DNA of 64,000 nucleotides from Cavia porcellus (GCF_034190915.1 NW_026947484.1:213664657-213728656); one strand, 5' to 3'; shown: positions 20,721 through 33,117, numbered from the stretch's first letter. Notes: a model not told the origin generated them from the letters alone. Numbers and translations: made by a program.

Positions 20721-23700
20721 GATTTAGCCAATGGACACAGAATGAAGGTGGGAATTCACAGGTCTCTTCTGGTCTTGTTTGGAAGGGGCCCTGAGGAGTT
20801 TTTTTTGTGCGTGTACTGAGGGCTCCACGTGGATTTTCCCACTTGAAGTGGTTACTAAAGAAAGTGATGTCTAAGTAAGGCAAAGGTATATTACCAGGAT
20901 GTAGCTTGCGTGGCAACCTGCTGGGGACCAGGAACAGATGATGTTTTGGGACAGGAACAGCACCAGTGATTCTCACATCTTACCATTTAGGCAGCCACCT
21001 ACTAGACCAGCATATAGAGGCTGCCCTTGGTCCCTATGGCCAGTGATACCAGGGACTCACCCAGGAGTGAGTCTCCTCACTTCAGGGTCCCCCCATGTAC
21101 CAAAAGGTAAATGGAACTGAGTTTAGGTGATCCTTTCCACCTCACTGGGTCAAAAGCTGGGAGCTGCAATGTTCTTCCAGGCTGGGCTTTTGTTGTCTGA
21201 GAAGCAAGAAGCTGGGGGAGCCTTATTCCCTCAGCAGGGAGTGTGGGGAGTGGAGCCTGCACCAGCCCACTCTCGTTTATTTGAAATTGGTTCATGATGG
21301 AAGGCACTCTAATTGATCATTTCTCTGCAAACAGCAATTGGAGAAATGTGAGTTCTGTATTTACAAAGCCAGAAAAATGGGAGCTTGTCCCTCACCTCCC
21401 AGGTGCGCATTTATGTATTGATGGATGGCCCCAGTGTGGGTTTGTTATAGAAGAAGTCCGTGCTAAAGGCAGAAAGTTTGCATCTGGAAACACTGCTTGA
21501 CAATCAAGCCTCTGAGCCCAGAGCCCAGCGCTCAGGCTTGCGGTTTCCTGGCTTTGACTGTCACGTTCTTCATCCTGGGGTGAACCCAAGAGGTTGAGAA
21601 TTTGGATTCTCATTGTTTCCACAGTCCCGTCCCACGAGGCTGCTTTATTTTGTGTGGTTGGTTTTGGTGGTGGTGGGGGGGTAGTGCATTAAAATTTTGG
21701 AAGCCAATAAAATCAGCACAGAAGAATAAAATTCTTAGCCAGTGGCTAGAAGAGAGTCAGAGGAATGAGAAGCTAATGGTCCAAAGGTCGTGTGAAGTGT
21801 TTAGATTGGAGCTCCCCACAGAGTTGGGGTGTCTCATGTGGGAACTCAAAGCGGGGAACTTCCCAGGAGCCCAGGCCCTCCCAGTTCCACCTTGGGGAGC
21901 ACACAGGCCCCTACCAAGGGTGACCCCTGACACCACCTCCTGTCCCAACCTCCTCTCCAAACCAGCCTCTTTTCTAGCCTAACAATGGCATCCTTTGTTT
22001 AAAGGAAACTGAAATAATCGCACTTCCAAAGTGACATTTACCAAAAGGCCCTGAGTGAAAAATTAGGACAAGCTAAGCCAACGATGGTGTGTCCTTCGTG
22101 GGCTCCTGCAGGTCTCTTTCCTTTACATGGTGTTCCCAGTTGAGGTCTGAGTGGATTGTGTCTGACGGATCAGAGCCTTATGTTTCCTGCACTGTGGAAA
22201 ACAAATAGCTGTTGGAATGGGTTAAAAAGGGTTAAAAATGAGCTTTTCTTGGTCAAGAACCTCAAGTGACAGACAGGCACGTTCAGTTTCAGTGGGAGAA
22301 AAAGACAAGTGTTTGGTTAGTAACTGGATATGGCTGGAGCTGGGTTTTGGCCTCTGGTCCCTCTGCAGGTTGAGCAGTTGGGGACAGTCCAGCTCTTGTG
22401 TCTTATTTGCAGGTGAAATTGAGGCAGGCAGCTCTGAAAGCCAGGCTTAGGTGAGGTACGACTATTCTCTTCTACATAGGGTAAACTAAGGCTCTCGGAG
22501 AGGGTAAGGGACTCAATTCTGGTCACTCTGGATAGCTGAACAGCAAAGATAAGAAGGGCAGCCAGTCACAGGGCCCTTTCTAGAAAGCACGGGGTGGACT
22601 GTAGATGTGGCTTCCAGCAGGGTGGAATTCACACTATTTCTGCTTCCTTCCTGGGTTACTTCCTGTGAATCCTTGTCCTTCTCTGTGTTCGTTCCTCAAA
22701 TGTGAAATCTGACTTTCAAAACTGACTTTATGCCTGAAACTTTTTCTTAAATGAGTACAACCTATGAAGACCTGAGGTTTTTGCTCTCTGAAATGTACAT
22801 TCTCAGCATAACAGAGATTCTTCCAGGCTTGGGACATTGCTGCAGATGGCAAGGCCTCTCCCAAAGCAGTAAGGTCATAAGAAAGCCCCTAAGAACCAAA
22901 TATCCCCACGGAAGCCCCACACACTCTCAGCACAGCCTCCCGGTGGAGGACCCCTATGCCAAAAGGAAAGAAAATGGGTAGAAAGAGGAGGAGAGTGTTT
23001 GTGAGCAAAGGGGAAAGTGTCCCAGAAAGCCCTGGTTTGGGTGCCCAGCGCAGGCCTGGGACCCTGGAAATACTGCTCTTCTTGTCTCATGTGCTGGGGC
23101 AGGGGAGCAGGAGCTGGGAGGCATGAGCGGCCTGTTCAGGGCTCACTCACACCACACAGGAGGAAATCCCACCTGGTGCAGGCGTGGCCAAGGCCCAAAC
23201 TGGGGAGCAGATATTGGGGGGCTCAGGAATCAGAGTTGATGCTCTCAAGACTCCAGCCTTGTATCCCTCTTTGGCTGCCTGAACAGGGGCCTCTCTCTCC
23301 ACCTGGCCCCTAAGGCCCTTCCCCTTCCCAGGAGGTGTCGGATCCAGTGATGCTATCAACAGAAACTCTGAGGAAGCTTGGGGTTTATTTTGTATCGACT
23401 TCAAAACGCCTATGAATATCTCCCCTCTGGCCGGCCCGGATGGGTGATTTTGGCCCACTCAGCAGCCTGGAATCCATTTCCCCCAGCAGGCTAGACAGCC
23501 AGCCACTTTCTTCTCCCTCCTCCATCCTTCCTTGGTTTTTCTTGTCCAACCCAAAGGCTCAGACTCCTGAGAAAGGGGCCAGATTGGACCCTGCGACAAG
23601 ATGCCCGGCATTAATGTCTGCTAATTAATCTGAAAGCCAGCTCCCCGTTGGCCTGTAGATTTTTACAAACCTGAATTAAACGAAGTGTTTATGTGACAGA

Positions 23701-25234
23701 TATGTGGGAGGGATTTCAGATATAATCACCATCAATCTGCCTGCAGCCAAAATAAATTCTGTGAAAAGTAAAACAAACTATTGCACAGACAAAGTAGGCC
23801 TTAGGGGTCTCCAGCAATAATCTGTGTTTTCTTATTTAGCTGCATCTAATATTTCTGTGCTCTTCAATGCAGATAGGATCTCAGCACTCAGGGCACTCTT
23901 GCTGTGGCTGACTGGGTGGACACACGCTCCCTCCTGCTGAGTGGAAGGAGAAGGGAAGGGATGTTGCATATTTACATTTAAATTTTAATTCAAATAAACT
24001 AGCTCTGGCTGGATACAGGGACGGGGGAAGCCAGGAGCAGGGCCCAGCCTGCTGCTGTCTTCTCTCCAACCTGCTTAGGCTTGGGCCACATTTAGGGCAC
24101 AGAACAGGAAGTCAGAGGTCTGATCCCTCCAGAGAGGGTGGGCAGGACACCCCTCAGTGTGTACATGAGACCAGGACATAGGCTGCAGGCTCCTGTACAC
24201 TCTCCCTCAGTTTCCCCAGCATTCCTGCAAGGAAAGAGTGAGCAAATTAAACTCTGGCCTAGTAAGGACTTGCCCAGCTATTTGAGCTGGGGCTTTGCCT
24301 CTGACTCCAGAGTGTGGGAGCAGTATCTCTCTCTCCCCGGGACCTTGCCAAATGCAAAGGAACTGGACTTTCACGGGTTTTTATATGGGAACAGGCCTTT
24401 GGGCACCTGGGTCAGCCTTGCCCAGCTGTTCTGCCCTCATCCCTTTCTCTCTGCACAGCTGGGAATGCTCCATGCTGCCTCCTACCTTGGCTCAGCTTGT
24501 CTCCAATTTGCAGTCCAGAGATGGGGTAAAGTAGGGGATCTTGGGTGCTCTGGAGATGTGCTGAGTTCTCAGCTATCTACCTGTTCACAGAGCATGGTGC
24601 TGGCCTGCATCTGAGCTTTGGCTCCTTTGCCAAAGTCCTGTCTACTGATTAGCCTAGGACTCACTTCCAATGGCAAACATTTGCGTTTGCTCCAAACAGA
24701 CATTAGTGTGTTGGAATCAGGCCCTCCAGTTTGCTCCTTCAGGTGCTTAGCACAACTTCTGGAGCCCTTCTTCCCCTGGTCAGTGCTCAGCCTGGGCCAG
24801 AAGTCATGCTCAAGAGTCTCAATGCTTGTCCATCGGCCTGCTACCAAGCCCCCATCCTGCCTCTGTGCTAGTTCTTTGTAGGTCTGGTGCCACAGCCTGA
24901 CCTTCAACACTATCTAGAATTGCTGTACATAACACCAATTCTGCAATGAGAGAGCCCGTCTGTAAGGGATGAGTCCTTTTTTCCCCCATATGCCCCCTCT
25001 TTTATCCCCATTCCTGTTTGTAAAGACACAATCTAGAGGCAGAGGGACCCTGTGAGTTGAGATGAGATCGATCAGTGACCCAGGCCATAGCTGCTCCTTC
25101 TTTCCCTGAACAAACATAACATACTTGCTGCTCCATGACAACCCTATAGAACTAGAGAGTTAGTTATGTAACATTTTACCTTAGATATCTTAAGTAGACC
25201 AGAAAGTAAGTTTATTCATGAAATACAGGTGTGT
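20721..25234. other. Unassigned sequence; MIR scrap and possible conserved non-coding patch
   Basis: No exon recognised in 4.5 kb. A MIR-like scrap lies at about 22475-22555 (ctacatagggtaaactaag). The interval of about 23600-23880 looks unlike decayed neutral DNA: AT-rich, with clustered homeodomain, GATA-like and CAATCA-type cores and no repeat. It is a candidate enhancer only. Confidence 0.4.
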
Positions 25235-25700
25235 CATAACTTTGCACACTTATTCATTCACTTATTCAACAACATTCATTGGGAGTGTACACTATGTGTC
25301 AGGCACTATTTAGGCCCTTGGTGTACATCAGTGAATTGAAAAGTCCCTGCCTTTATGGAACTTATACTGTAGTAGGTGTAGACAGACATTAAATAACAAT
25401 CATGAAACAAAAACATATACAGAATGTAAAGAGTGTCATTGAACAGAAGAGAGTAACTGGGGACAGTGAAGTGGACAGTGGGTTACACATGCAAGTAAGA
25501 TGTTTGGGGAGAACCTTATGGAGAAGCAATATCTGAATACAGTCTTGAAGAAGAGGAATTGGTGTATCCAGCATGTTTATGGAACAGCAAGGTCAGAGTG
25601 ACCAGGGTGAAATGTGCCATGAAGCCATGTAGAAGGACGAGAAGCCAAAGACATAGCAGGGACTTTTGACATTTTTCTGTCCCTACTTGATTAAATTGAT
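25235..25700 (+). repeat. Ancient mammalian repeat ('...tgtgtcaggcactattt...' type)
   Basis: It opens with 'cattcacttattcaacaaca', continues 'ctatgtgtcaggcactattt', 'ccctgcctttatggaactta' and later 'agaaccttatggagaagc'. This order is shared with the copy at 30.66-30.96 kb and with a widespread ancient mammalian interspersed repeat whose name I do not give with confidence. It holds no protein-coding potential. Confidence 0.55.
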
Positions 25701-25844
25701 AACTATCAGCTTTCTTCATTGGTCAAGCCAGAGTTCAAGAAATTCAATAAATGTTTCTTGAATTTGTATGCAAAGGCCTGCAGACACACTGATAAGGAAA
25801 GTGGTCTTTGCCCTTGTGAAATTCACTCTGAAATCCAAGTGTCT

Positions 25845-26035
25845 GGGGCAGCATGTGCAGAGGAGGGAGCACTGGCCTAGGGCTCAGGAAACCTGGATTC
25901 CAGTGCTGCTTTTCCATTTTATCTTGGCTAGACACTGCACTTGCACTTCCTGTTGCTGGAGATAACAATCTGCACCCTGCTCACCTCCTCTGTGCTATGG
26001 TGATTGAACGAAGTAAGGGATGTAAAGACTGTATA
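25845..26035 (+). repeat. MIR SINE (MIR/MIRb-like)
   Basis: Sense-orientation MIR: 'agcactggcctagggctcag', 'aaacctggattccagtgct', then a poorly kept core and 'gtgattgaacgaagtaagg' with 'gatgtaaag' as in the 3' half. The promoter-bearing 5' region is better kept than the middle. Confidence 0.65.
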
Positions 26036-26040
26036 GGCAG

Positions 26041-26689
26041 GAATGGAAGAGAGGTTCAGTTAACGTGGTCATTGTCCTGTTCCCCTTTCCTGGGGTGGTG
26101 ACCTCAAGTCACCCCTCTTCCTGTAACCTCACTGGCACTCACTTTGCCTGGGGAGAACCAATGGCTACGATTCATTCAAGTTGCCACCAATCTCCAGCAT
26201 GAAAACACATCCAAAGGTGTCTGCTTTGCAAAAGAAATTTGTCCATTTCTTTTACTTCGTGCTTTCCTGATCAGATAAACCTGCATTTGGTGCTGATTTT
26301 TAAGGCAAGTATGCAAGACGCCAACTAACAATAACAAAAACAGGCCACAGATTGCCCAGCATAGTAAGCTTTTAAAATTCATCCGAATGGTGTGAGGATA
26401 TTAATACGGAGACACATATCTCATTTCAGAGTATAAAGCAGATCCCACAGTGGGTCGTGGAAATCCTGGGAGCTTCAGAGTTAGCTGGAGCCCAGGAGAG
26501 GACCACAGCTTGAATGCTGACATGCCCCTGCTGTGTCCCAGATGCCAGCTCCCGCCCTCATGGCACACTCTCTCAATTCAGCTCTGTTTTGAATGAAATT
26601 GGGTACTCACTAGTGGCCAAAAACAGCAGTTGACTAAAATAATTAAGCTATGTGAAGACAGTGATGAAAGGGGAGAAAGGCAGAGCTGG
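26041..26689. other. Unassigned non-coding sequence
   Basis: No gene or repeat recognised. Confidence 0.5.
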
Positions 26690-26753
26690 ACAGGCCTTTT
26701 GGAAATCTTCTTACTTTATTTTACAGGTGAGGACACAAAGACCACACTGTGAC
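26690..26753 (-). repeat. Short MIR-like fragment, antisense
   Basis: 'actttattttacaggtgagg' followed by 'acacaaagaccacac' is the reverse of the MIR '...cctcatctgtaaaat...' core. It abuts the first copy of the 37-bp repeat. Confidence 0.45.
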
Positions 26754-26790
26754 TTTGTGATAATGAGACCGAAGTTTCCTAGATCTCACT
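26754..26790. repeat. 37-bp exact dispersed repeat, copy 1
   Basis: The 37 bases beginning tttgtgataatgagaccg and ending tagatctcact recur exactly at 27515-27551, 761 bases away in the same orientation. The flanks are not shared. Confidence 0.95.
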
Positions 26791-27389
26791 ACACCTTGGG
26801 AACATTGCTTCCTTTGGAGTCTCACTAATGTCCTTTACTATCCTTTTTTTGTGTGTCTGTATATGACAGTGGCCCTCTAGATCCAGGAGAAGTAGAGTGG
26901 ATCCTTGGATATTTTGGGGTCCAGTGATGGGAATAGATGGTGTCAGTCACAGTGGCAAAGTCACTGGATAAGGAGTTAAAGTCCTGGATCTGAGGACTTG
27001 TTCTGTACTTGTTTACCAAGTGACATTTATTTTTCTGTTTTCCCAAGTATTCAACATGAAACATAGCTAAAAGAAAGTGTGTAGAAGGGCAAGCTTGAAA
27101 TCAGGGATGCAGATTTTATGCCTGGTATTTTCCATCTGTCTTTCCCAGACTGCAGCAGGTCATTTGTGGGAACCAGGGATGTGGGGAGGTTGGGTGTGCC
27201 TCAATGGATTCGCTGAGGCACCCTGGGTGTGGTCAAGGGCAAGGGCTTTTCACCACACTCCACTTACACAACCTCAGCAGCCTTTCCCACCAGTCCTCCA
27301 GCCTGGGCTCAGAAGTGTGCTCAGGTATACAAACACCTCTTCTTCACTGAGCACCTGCCCCCCCCAGCCTTTAAAACAGCAGCAGCGTT
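26791..27389. other. Unassigned non-coding sequence
   Basis: No gene or repeat recognised. A 144-codon + frame at 27077-27511 runs into the MIR and the 37-bp repeat and is judged a chance frame. Confidence 0.45.
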
Positions 27390-27454
27390 ATCTCATTAGG
27401 ATCACTTCCGGCTCCCCTAGATACATCAGTTACTGTTCCCTCTCGGTAGAACCG

Positions 27455-27690
27455 GACCAGCTGAGTATAAATCCCAGCTCTGCCCCTCCCCAAGCATTGG
27501 CCTTGGGCTAGTGGTTTGTGATAATGAGACCGAAGTTTCCTAGATCTCACTGCCCCAGTTTCTTCACTGATAAAATAGTGATAATAAAAGAATCTATATC
27601 CATAGGATTATTCTGAAGAGTGACTTAATATGTTACAACATTTAGAACAATCTCTGATTCATAAGGGTTACATAAATGTTTTCTATTGCT
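27455..27690 (+). repeat. MIR SINE interrupted by the 37-bp insertion
   Basis: The MIR text 'aatcccagctctgcccctcc ... ccttgggctagt' resumes as 'gccccagtttcttcactgat' and 'gattattctgaagagtgac', then 'cataaatgttttctattg'. The expected ~15 bases between the two halves (the 'acttaacctctc' segment) are replaced by the 37-bp repeat copy. Confidence 0.7.
27515..27551. repeat. 37-bp exact dispersed repeat, copy 2 (inside MIR)
   Basis: It is identical to 26754-26790. Because it sits in place of a normal part of a MIR, this copy is the derived one and the copy at 26.75 kb the likely template. Confidence 0.95.
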
Positions 27691-27754
27691 ATGTATTAGT
27701 ACTTCATATACAGTGTGGAATGTAATATATATAATGGATTATATATTTGTCTCT

Positions 27755-27872
27755 CCCACTGAGACCACTAGAGCCAGAGTTTAGTCCTGTTTGTCTGTCT
27801 TCTCAGTGTTCAACACAACATCGGAGATGTATCAAGTGCTCAATAATCAGTAGATGGTTAAATGACTGGATA
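27755..27872 (+). repeat. LINE-2 3' end fragment
   Basis: The order 'gagtttagtcctgtttgtc', 'ttctcagtgttcaacacaac', 'caagtgctcaataatcag' and 'ggttaaatgactgg' matches the extreme 3' end of L2 (gggcagggactttgtctg ... gtgctcaataaatatttg ... tgaatgaatg). Confidence 0.55.
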
Positions 27873-27880
27873 TGGTTTAC

Positions 27881-30275
27881 ATTGTCATGTCTATGACATC
27901 ATGTGTGTCACTTTCCCTTGTAAACTTTATAGGACCAGCAGTCTGTTAACTATCTCTGTAGTTATCTCTGTGGCCTTCTTATGAATTGACTTGTGGCTTT
28001 AAAAGTACAAACGCCTTATTTTTGTTTATATTTTTAAAAAATACCCACAGTTGCCCTGGAATTTTAACCAGTAGAATTACAATGTGAAAACAAGTGATAA
28101 CAAATCTTTCCACTTGGAATTGTAGTTCAAATCATACTGTTCCTGACATGGTTTCAAGGATAAGACTTCAGTGTGCGTTCTCTTTGTAGAGTAATTTTAA
28201 AAAAGAAAATACTCCCTCTCCCCAGTCACTGAGATCATAGGATGTGATCGGGTATAAATACATAGGGGAGTAGGCAGAGCCCCTAGAAAGGAATGGGCAA
28301 GCCAAGGCAGGGCAGCAGGAAGCGGAGGTCTGAGTGGGACGGGACGGTGACTTCCTGGAGAAATAGGCTTGAATGTCTACTTCCACTTTCTTCTCTAAAC
28401 CTCTTTGCTGTGCGCTGTGCTCTGAAAATAACACCCAAGAGACTGCCCGTGGGCTCGGGTTAAAAGTGCCATGGAGGAAAACTGCTACTTTTGTATTGTA
28501 TTATTTATTTCCTATTTCCAGTTATATCTTAAATATGACAAATATAATTTCCCCAAGGTTCATGGGGTTAAAACTCAAGTCTTATCCCTTACCGATAATC
28601 AGTAGTGTAGCTATCTAAAAACAATTGCATTTGGGCAGTATTTAGGTATTAACTAAGGCAGTGATGTGAACATGTATTTACAAATATAATATGTGCATAT
28701 GTGTGAGGTTATGCTAATATTTAAATAATTTAAGTTAAAAGTAGACAGTCAGGGGTACAATATATATAATATTATTTTCAGGCCAATAGATAAATAATAT
28801 AGGTCCATCAGAAGGGCCTGGAAAATTGTCTGTAGAGATGGCCTCCAATGATTCCTCCAATGACTTCAGAAAGTGAAAAGAATGACGGAATAAATGTGTC
28901 CAAAATGAGAGAGATGGATGGCAATGTGTCTTCTACTAACCGCAGTTTTTGATCGGCTCTTGCACATTTTCCTTAGTGGTAAAGATATCTGACTCCTCAA
29001 GTTGGGGCCTAAAGACGTGGATCACAGCCAGCCAAGCACTGCTGGGGAGAACAGTTTGGTTGAGGAAATATATGTGGGGTTCCTGAGATAGCAGGGGCAG
29101 ATATCCAAGGACTCTGAGCACCAGAAGGGAGAGGGGTTTCCCTAAAGGGCAAGCAAGGATTCAGGTGAGAGACCAGGAGAAGACGGGACCCAGGGAAGCC
29201 AGCTCTTCAGACAGGGGCTTGCCATCCCTTCCTTTCAGTCAGGAGAAGCTGGCAACCAGACTGGCAGGGCAGTTTCTGGTGCCGGGCTCCAGATGTGAAT
29301 GGAAGATACGCTCTGTGTGTTGAGGAGTTTCCTGTGGAGAATTTTAAGTCTCAGACCTGACTGTCAAAAGGAGCCTAGAGAGGTAGGAAGTGCTTGAGAG
29401 ATGTTTTTGACACAGTAAGGTCAGGAGAGTTCACTGCGCCTTCCCTCTTGGCAAGCTGAGCAGGAATGCTAAAACAAAACGAGGGGACTGGGAACCTTAT
29501 GACAGTAAAATTTTAAGGCTTCATTTTGGGTAAAATATGACTTGCTGTCAGGTATATGAGTTGGTAGCTTTGATGCAAATATATAATAAATCTCACCTCT
29601 TTACTGAAACCCGGAGAGATTTTCTGCATATAAATAAAACCACGAGCGTGATAAAATTGCTTTTGATCACTTCACATGAAAGGTGTTAGGAATTTTCAAA
29701 CTGTTACCATAATTAAAGTACTCTGGGATAAAAAAAAAAATCTTTTTTTTGAATGTCTCTCCTCCTGCCCCTTTATGAAAGGCATTTGTGGAGAAAAATA
29801 CATTCACTCACTTTGATTGTCATTTTGATCTTCTCTATATAGTTTGAAAAAAAGTTACAGCTTCTAGTGATAGGAGGAAAATTGCCTCGTGGTTGAAAAC
29901 ACTACACACCATGAATGACGTCAGTCTACGCAAAAATGAGCCAAGTTTCTCCTCACAGCCTCGGCAGAACTGGAGGACTTAAAAGAGTGCATCCTTGTTG
30001 GTAAGCGAGTTGCTGGAAGACTTCCCTTTCTTCTTTGCCTGGGTCTGCAGGATCATTGTGGGGAATAATTTTTGCCTGAATGGCTCTCTCATTGGGCTTC
30101 TAAAATTCATCTTTTGTACTTTATTTTTATGCTAATTACGGTTTTTGTTCCATAGTCACAGGCAGAAACTGGTGGAGGGATATTCAACCACAGGCTCCAT
30201 CTCCTGGCTGAGAACCCATGGCTCCATCCCACCTGCCCCCGCCATTCCATGGTACCTACGAAGTAATAGTCAGAC
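27881..30275. other. Unassigned sequence; possible conserved non-coding patch
   Basis: No exon or repeat recognised. About 29560-29990 is AT-rich and free of repeats, with a full palindromic CRE, TGACGTCA, at 29916-29923. It is a candidate regulatory patch without further support. Confidence 0.4.
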
Positions 30276-30279
30276 GCTC

Positions 30280-30640
30280 AGCTCTTCATATGCCACTGCT
30301 CCCCTCAAAATCACTGAAGGCTACCATATTGCAGCTTGAACACCGTAGCCTGGTGTTCAAAGCCTTCTATATATAGTCTGTTCCAACCTTGTCACTTACA
30401 TTCACCCAACTTGAAGTCTTAGATCCTTTCATAGTGCTCTATTTCTTTGTGTTCCCATTTTTTGCAGCTTGACTCTCATCCTGGCCATGCTGTCCTCCTC
30501 CTTCTTGTAAGACTCCTGCAATGTCCAGCTTACTCTTACCTCCCAGTTACTCCATTCAGTTGCCCTGAGCTTTAGGGGGAATTATTTGATACTTAATACC
30601 TTCTGACTTGTGCTTTTACCTCTATTATATGTGTGTGATC
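30280..30640 (+). repeat. LINE-2 3'-region fragment
   Basis: The sequence follows the L2 path: 'caaagccttctatatatag' (consensus caaggccctccatgatctgg), 'catcctggccatgctgtcc', 'tcctccttcttgtaagactcc' and 'tgccctgagctttaggg'. Sense orientation, no frame. Confidence 0.5.
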
Positions 30641-30659
30641 ATTTTCCTTTCGAGATGGT

Positions 30660-30960
30660 AAGGTTTCATTCATTCATTGAATAAATATTTAATGTGGCCT
30701 AACCATGTCTGAGACCATGGGTTCCATGCTGGGATACTGTAGTGAGTGAAACAGACAGGGCCTCTGCCCTACCGAGTTTCCAACTTAGTGTGACAAGTGC
30801 TGTTTAGGAGAAAGCCACTTGACTGTACCTGATCAGGGACCAGAAATACTTCCTAGAAAAAGCAATGCCCTGAGTGAGACAGAAGGATGGGTAGGGTTAG
30901 TGAGACTAAGGTGTTGGAGAGGATGGCTTCTGGCCAAGAGAAGAACACATGTAAGTCAGT
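30660..30960 (+). repeat. Ancient mammalian repeat, second copy
   Basis: It has the same order as 25.24-25.70 kb: 'cattcattcattgaataaat', 'gtgagtgaaacagacaggg', 'cctctgccctaccgagtt', 'aagtgctgtttagg' and 'gaaatacttcctagaaaa'. Heavily diverged; no coding potential. Confidence 0.5.
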
Positions 30961-31729
30961 CAGGGGTGGGGATGTCTGGGGCACAGAGCAGGGGGGAAGA
31001 GGTGGGGAGAAACATTTGGGGGTAAGCAGAGCCCTAGCCTTGAGCCTTACGTTTATTCTGCCGGTGAAACAATTTCAAGCGCTCTATTCTCTTGGAGGCA
31101 TGATGGTCCCCTGTAAGAAAAAAGACTAAAAATAGAGATTTTTGTCACTTCCTCAAATGACATGAAATCCTAAGATAGGTGACTTAATAATTGATTCATT
31201 AGCAGGTCAATCACATCAGGGCCTCAGGCCAGTTTCTCTTGGGTTCCCTTGGCTTTCCATTTATGGTCATAGGTGGTTTCACAGCTTTAGACACTGTATG
31301 GTAGGAAGTGGACAGGTGCAAGGGGGTAAGGGGCTCTTCCTTCCCTCTATTTTAATCATGTGGGAGAAGGTTTTTAAACCTCTCCTTGTACACAACATTC
31401 TACATATCACTGGTGCAAACTTAGTCACACGCCTATTTTAAATCAATTGCTAGGAAAGGGGAATCAGATTCCTGTGATTAACTTAAACCAAATACGATTC
31501 ATACTGTGAAAGTGGGAGGAGGCTTTCTCTGCCCCCAAAACATCATACTTCATACTTGAATAATTGGAGTTTCTTAGCAAGGAAGAAAGACAACCAACAA
31601 TATCTGCACAAAGCACCTCCGAAATGAGCTCAAACCCCATAGCAAAGGCCTGGCAGAGGAGAAGACATATTTATTTACAAACATAAGAGCTATTTTCTTC
31701 CATTTCCATTGTATAGGAGATGCCTGGTC
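30961..31729. other. Unassigned non-coding sequence
   Basis: No gene or repeat recognised with confidence. Confidence 0.5.
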
Positions 31730-32690
31730 TTCATCAGGAAATTATGAATCATACTGCAAAAGCCAGGGAAAAATACTGTCAGAGAGATAAAGTAATTAAC
31801 ACAGTTAAGGCTCAGATATGACACACAATGTTGGAACAGTCAGAAAATTTAAAATAAATGTGGTTTGTATACTGAAGGCTCTCTGGAAAAGATGGACATT
31901 GTGAAATTGCAAATGGATTGGCAAAATAGAAAAATACAAAGAAAACAAATGGAAATAGAAGATATGGAATAGAAATGGAAGGTATGGCCACAAAGATAAA
32001 GAATGCTTCCAATGGGCTTATTAGTAGACTTGATACCGTCAGTCAAAGAATAAATGAATATGATGACAGAGCAATAGAAATTACCCAAACTTGCAAGCAC
32101 GAGGTCATGAGTTCAATCCCCAGTACTGCAAAAAAAAAGAAAAAGAAAAAAAAAAAAAGAAAAAAAGAAATTACCCAAACTGAAGGACACATACACAAAG
32201 CACAGAAAAGAAAAACAGAGCAGAGACCAAAAACGGAGGGACAACATCAAATAATGCAATACACATAAGTCATAATCCCAGAAGGAGAAGACAAAGAGCA
32301 ACGGGCAGGTGAAACTTTTCAAGAAATAATGGCTGAGCATTTTGCAAAGTTAATCACAAATCATGGATCTGAGAAGTCCAGTAACTCTCAAGAAAAACTA
32401 CAAAAACAAAAAAAGCAAAATGATACAGGTCTATCATATTTAAACTGTTAAAAACCAAAGACAAACTAAACTCTTGAGAGAAATAGAAAGAAAAAGGCAG
32501 TACAGGCAGAGAAACAGACAAAAGTTAGAGACTTCTTGTCAGAAAGCTTGTCACCAAAGATGACAGACACATCTTTACAGCACCTGGAAAAATACCTGTC
32601 ACGTCAGAATTTTATACCATGAAAATATTGTCCAGAAATGAGGGGAGAAATAAAGACATCATCAGACAAACATAGTGCTGAGCACAAGTA
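31730..32690 (+). mobile_element. Old L1/HAL1 ORF1-region remnant
   Basis: In sense orientation it follows the ORF1 region of older mammalian L1 or HAL1: 'gatatgacacacaatgttgg', a conceptual stretch IKNASNGLISRLDTVSQRI (about 31990-32055), 'cccagaaggagaagacaaag' and 'aagaaataatggctgagca', then a C-terminal part near 32580-32670. In-frame stops and shifts show it is dead. An ID SINE interrupts it at 32092-32165. Confidence 0.65.
32092..32165 (+). mobile_element. 5'-truncated ID SINE with perfect duplication
   Basis: Only the 3' half of the tRNA-derived unit is present ('ttgcaagcacgaggtcatg', B-box-like 'gagttcaatcccc', 'agtactgc') plus an A-rich tail. A perfect 16-bp target-site duplication (agaaattacccaaact) flanks it at 32076-32091 and 32166-32181. 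It landed inside the older L1/HAL1 remnant, which reads through once the insertion is removed. Confidence 0.85.
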
Positions 32691-33117
32691 AAGAAATGAT
32701 GTCTCAGTATTAATTAATCTATTTCCTTGAATGAGGTTTACTTTTTTGTTGATAATACTTACAGTTTATTGTCTATGAATTACCAATTCCTCTCTTTCAC
32801 TTATTTTTCTATTGGGCCACTTGGCTTTTTCTTAAAGGAGTTCTTGTATGTTTTGAATACCAATTATTTGTTTAAAACGAAGCAAATATATGTTCTTGAT
32901 GTTTTCCATTTCTTTTAATCTGTTTATGGTGATTCATTGTGGCAGGGTTTTATAATTGACAAAGAGGAACAACGATTTTTTCCTCTTTTTTTTGCCAAGG
33001 CTTTCCCTATGTTGCAATTTCTAACATTTTTTCCCAATATTTTATGGTTTTGAATTGTGTTTAGGTCTTTAATCTTTCTAAAACTTAATTTTTGAATAGT
33101 TGGAAGTAGGGATGTCT

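Noticed and set aside
24138..24614. 158-codon + frame overlapped by two other frames
   Set aside because: Three mutually overlapping frames in the same region and no motif argue for chance.
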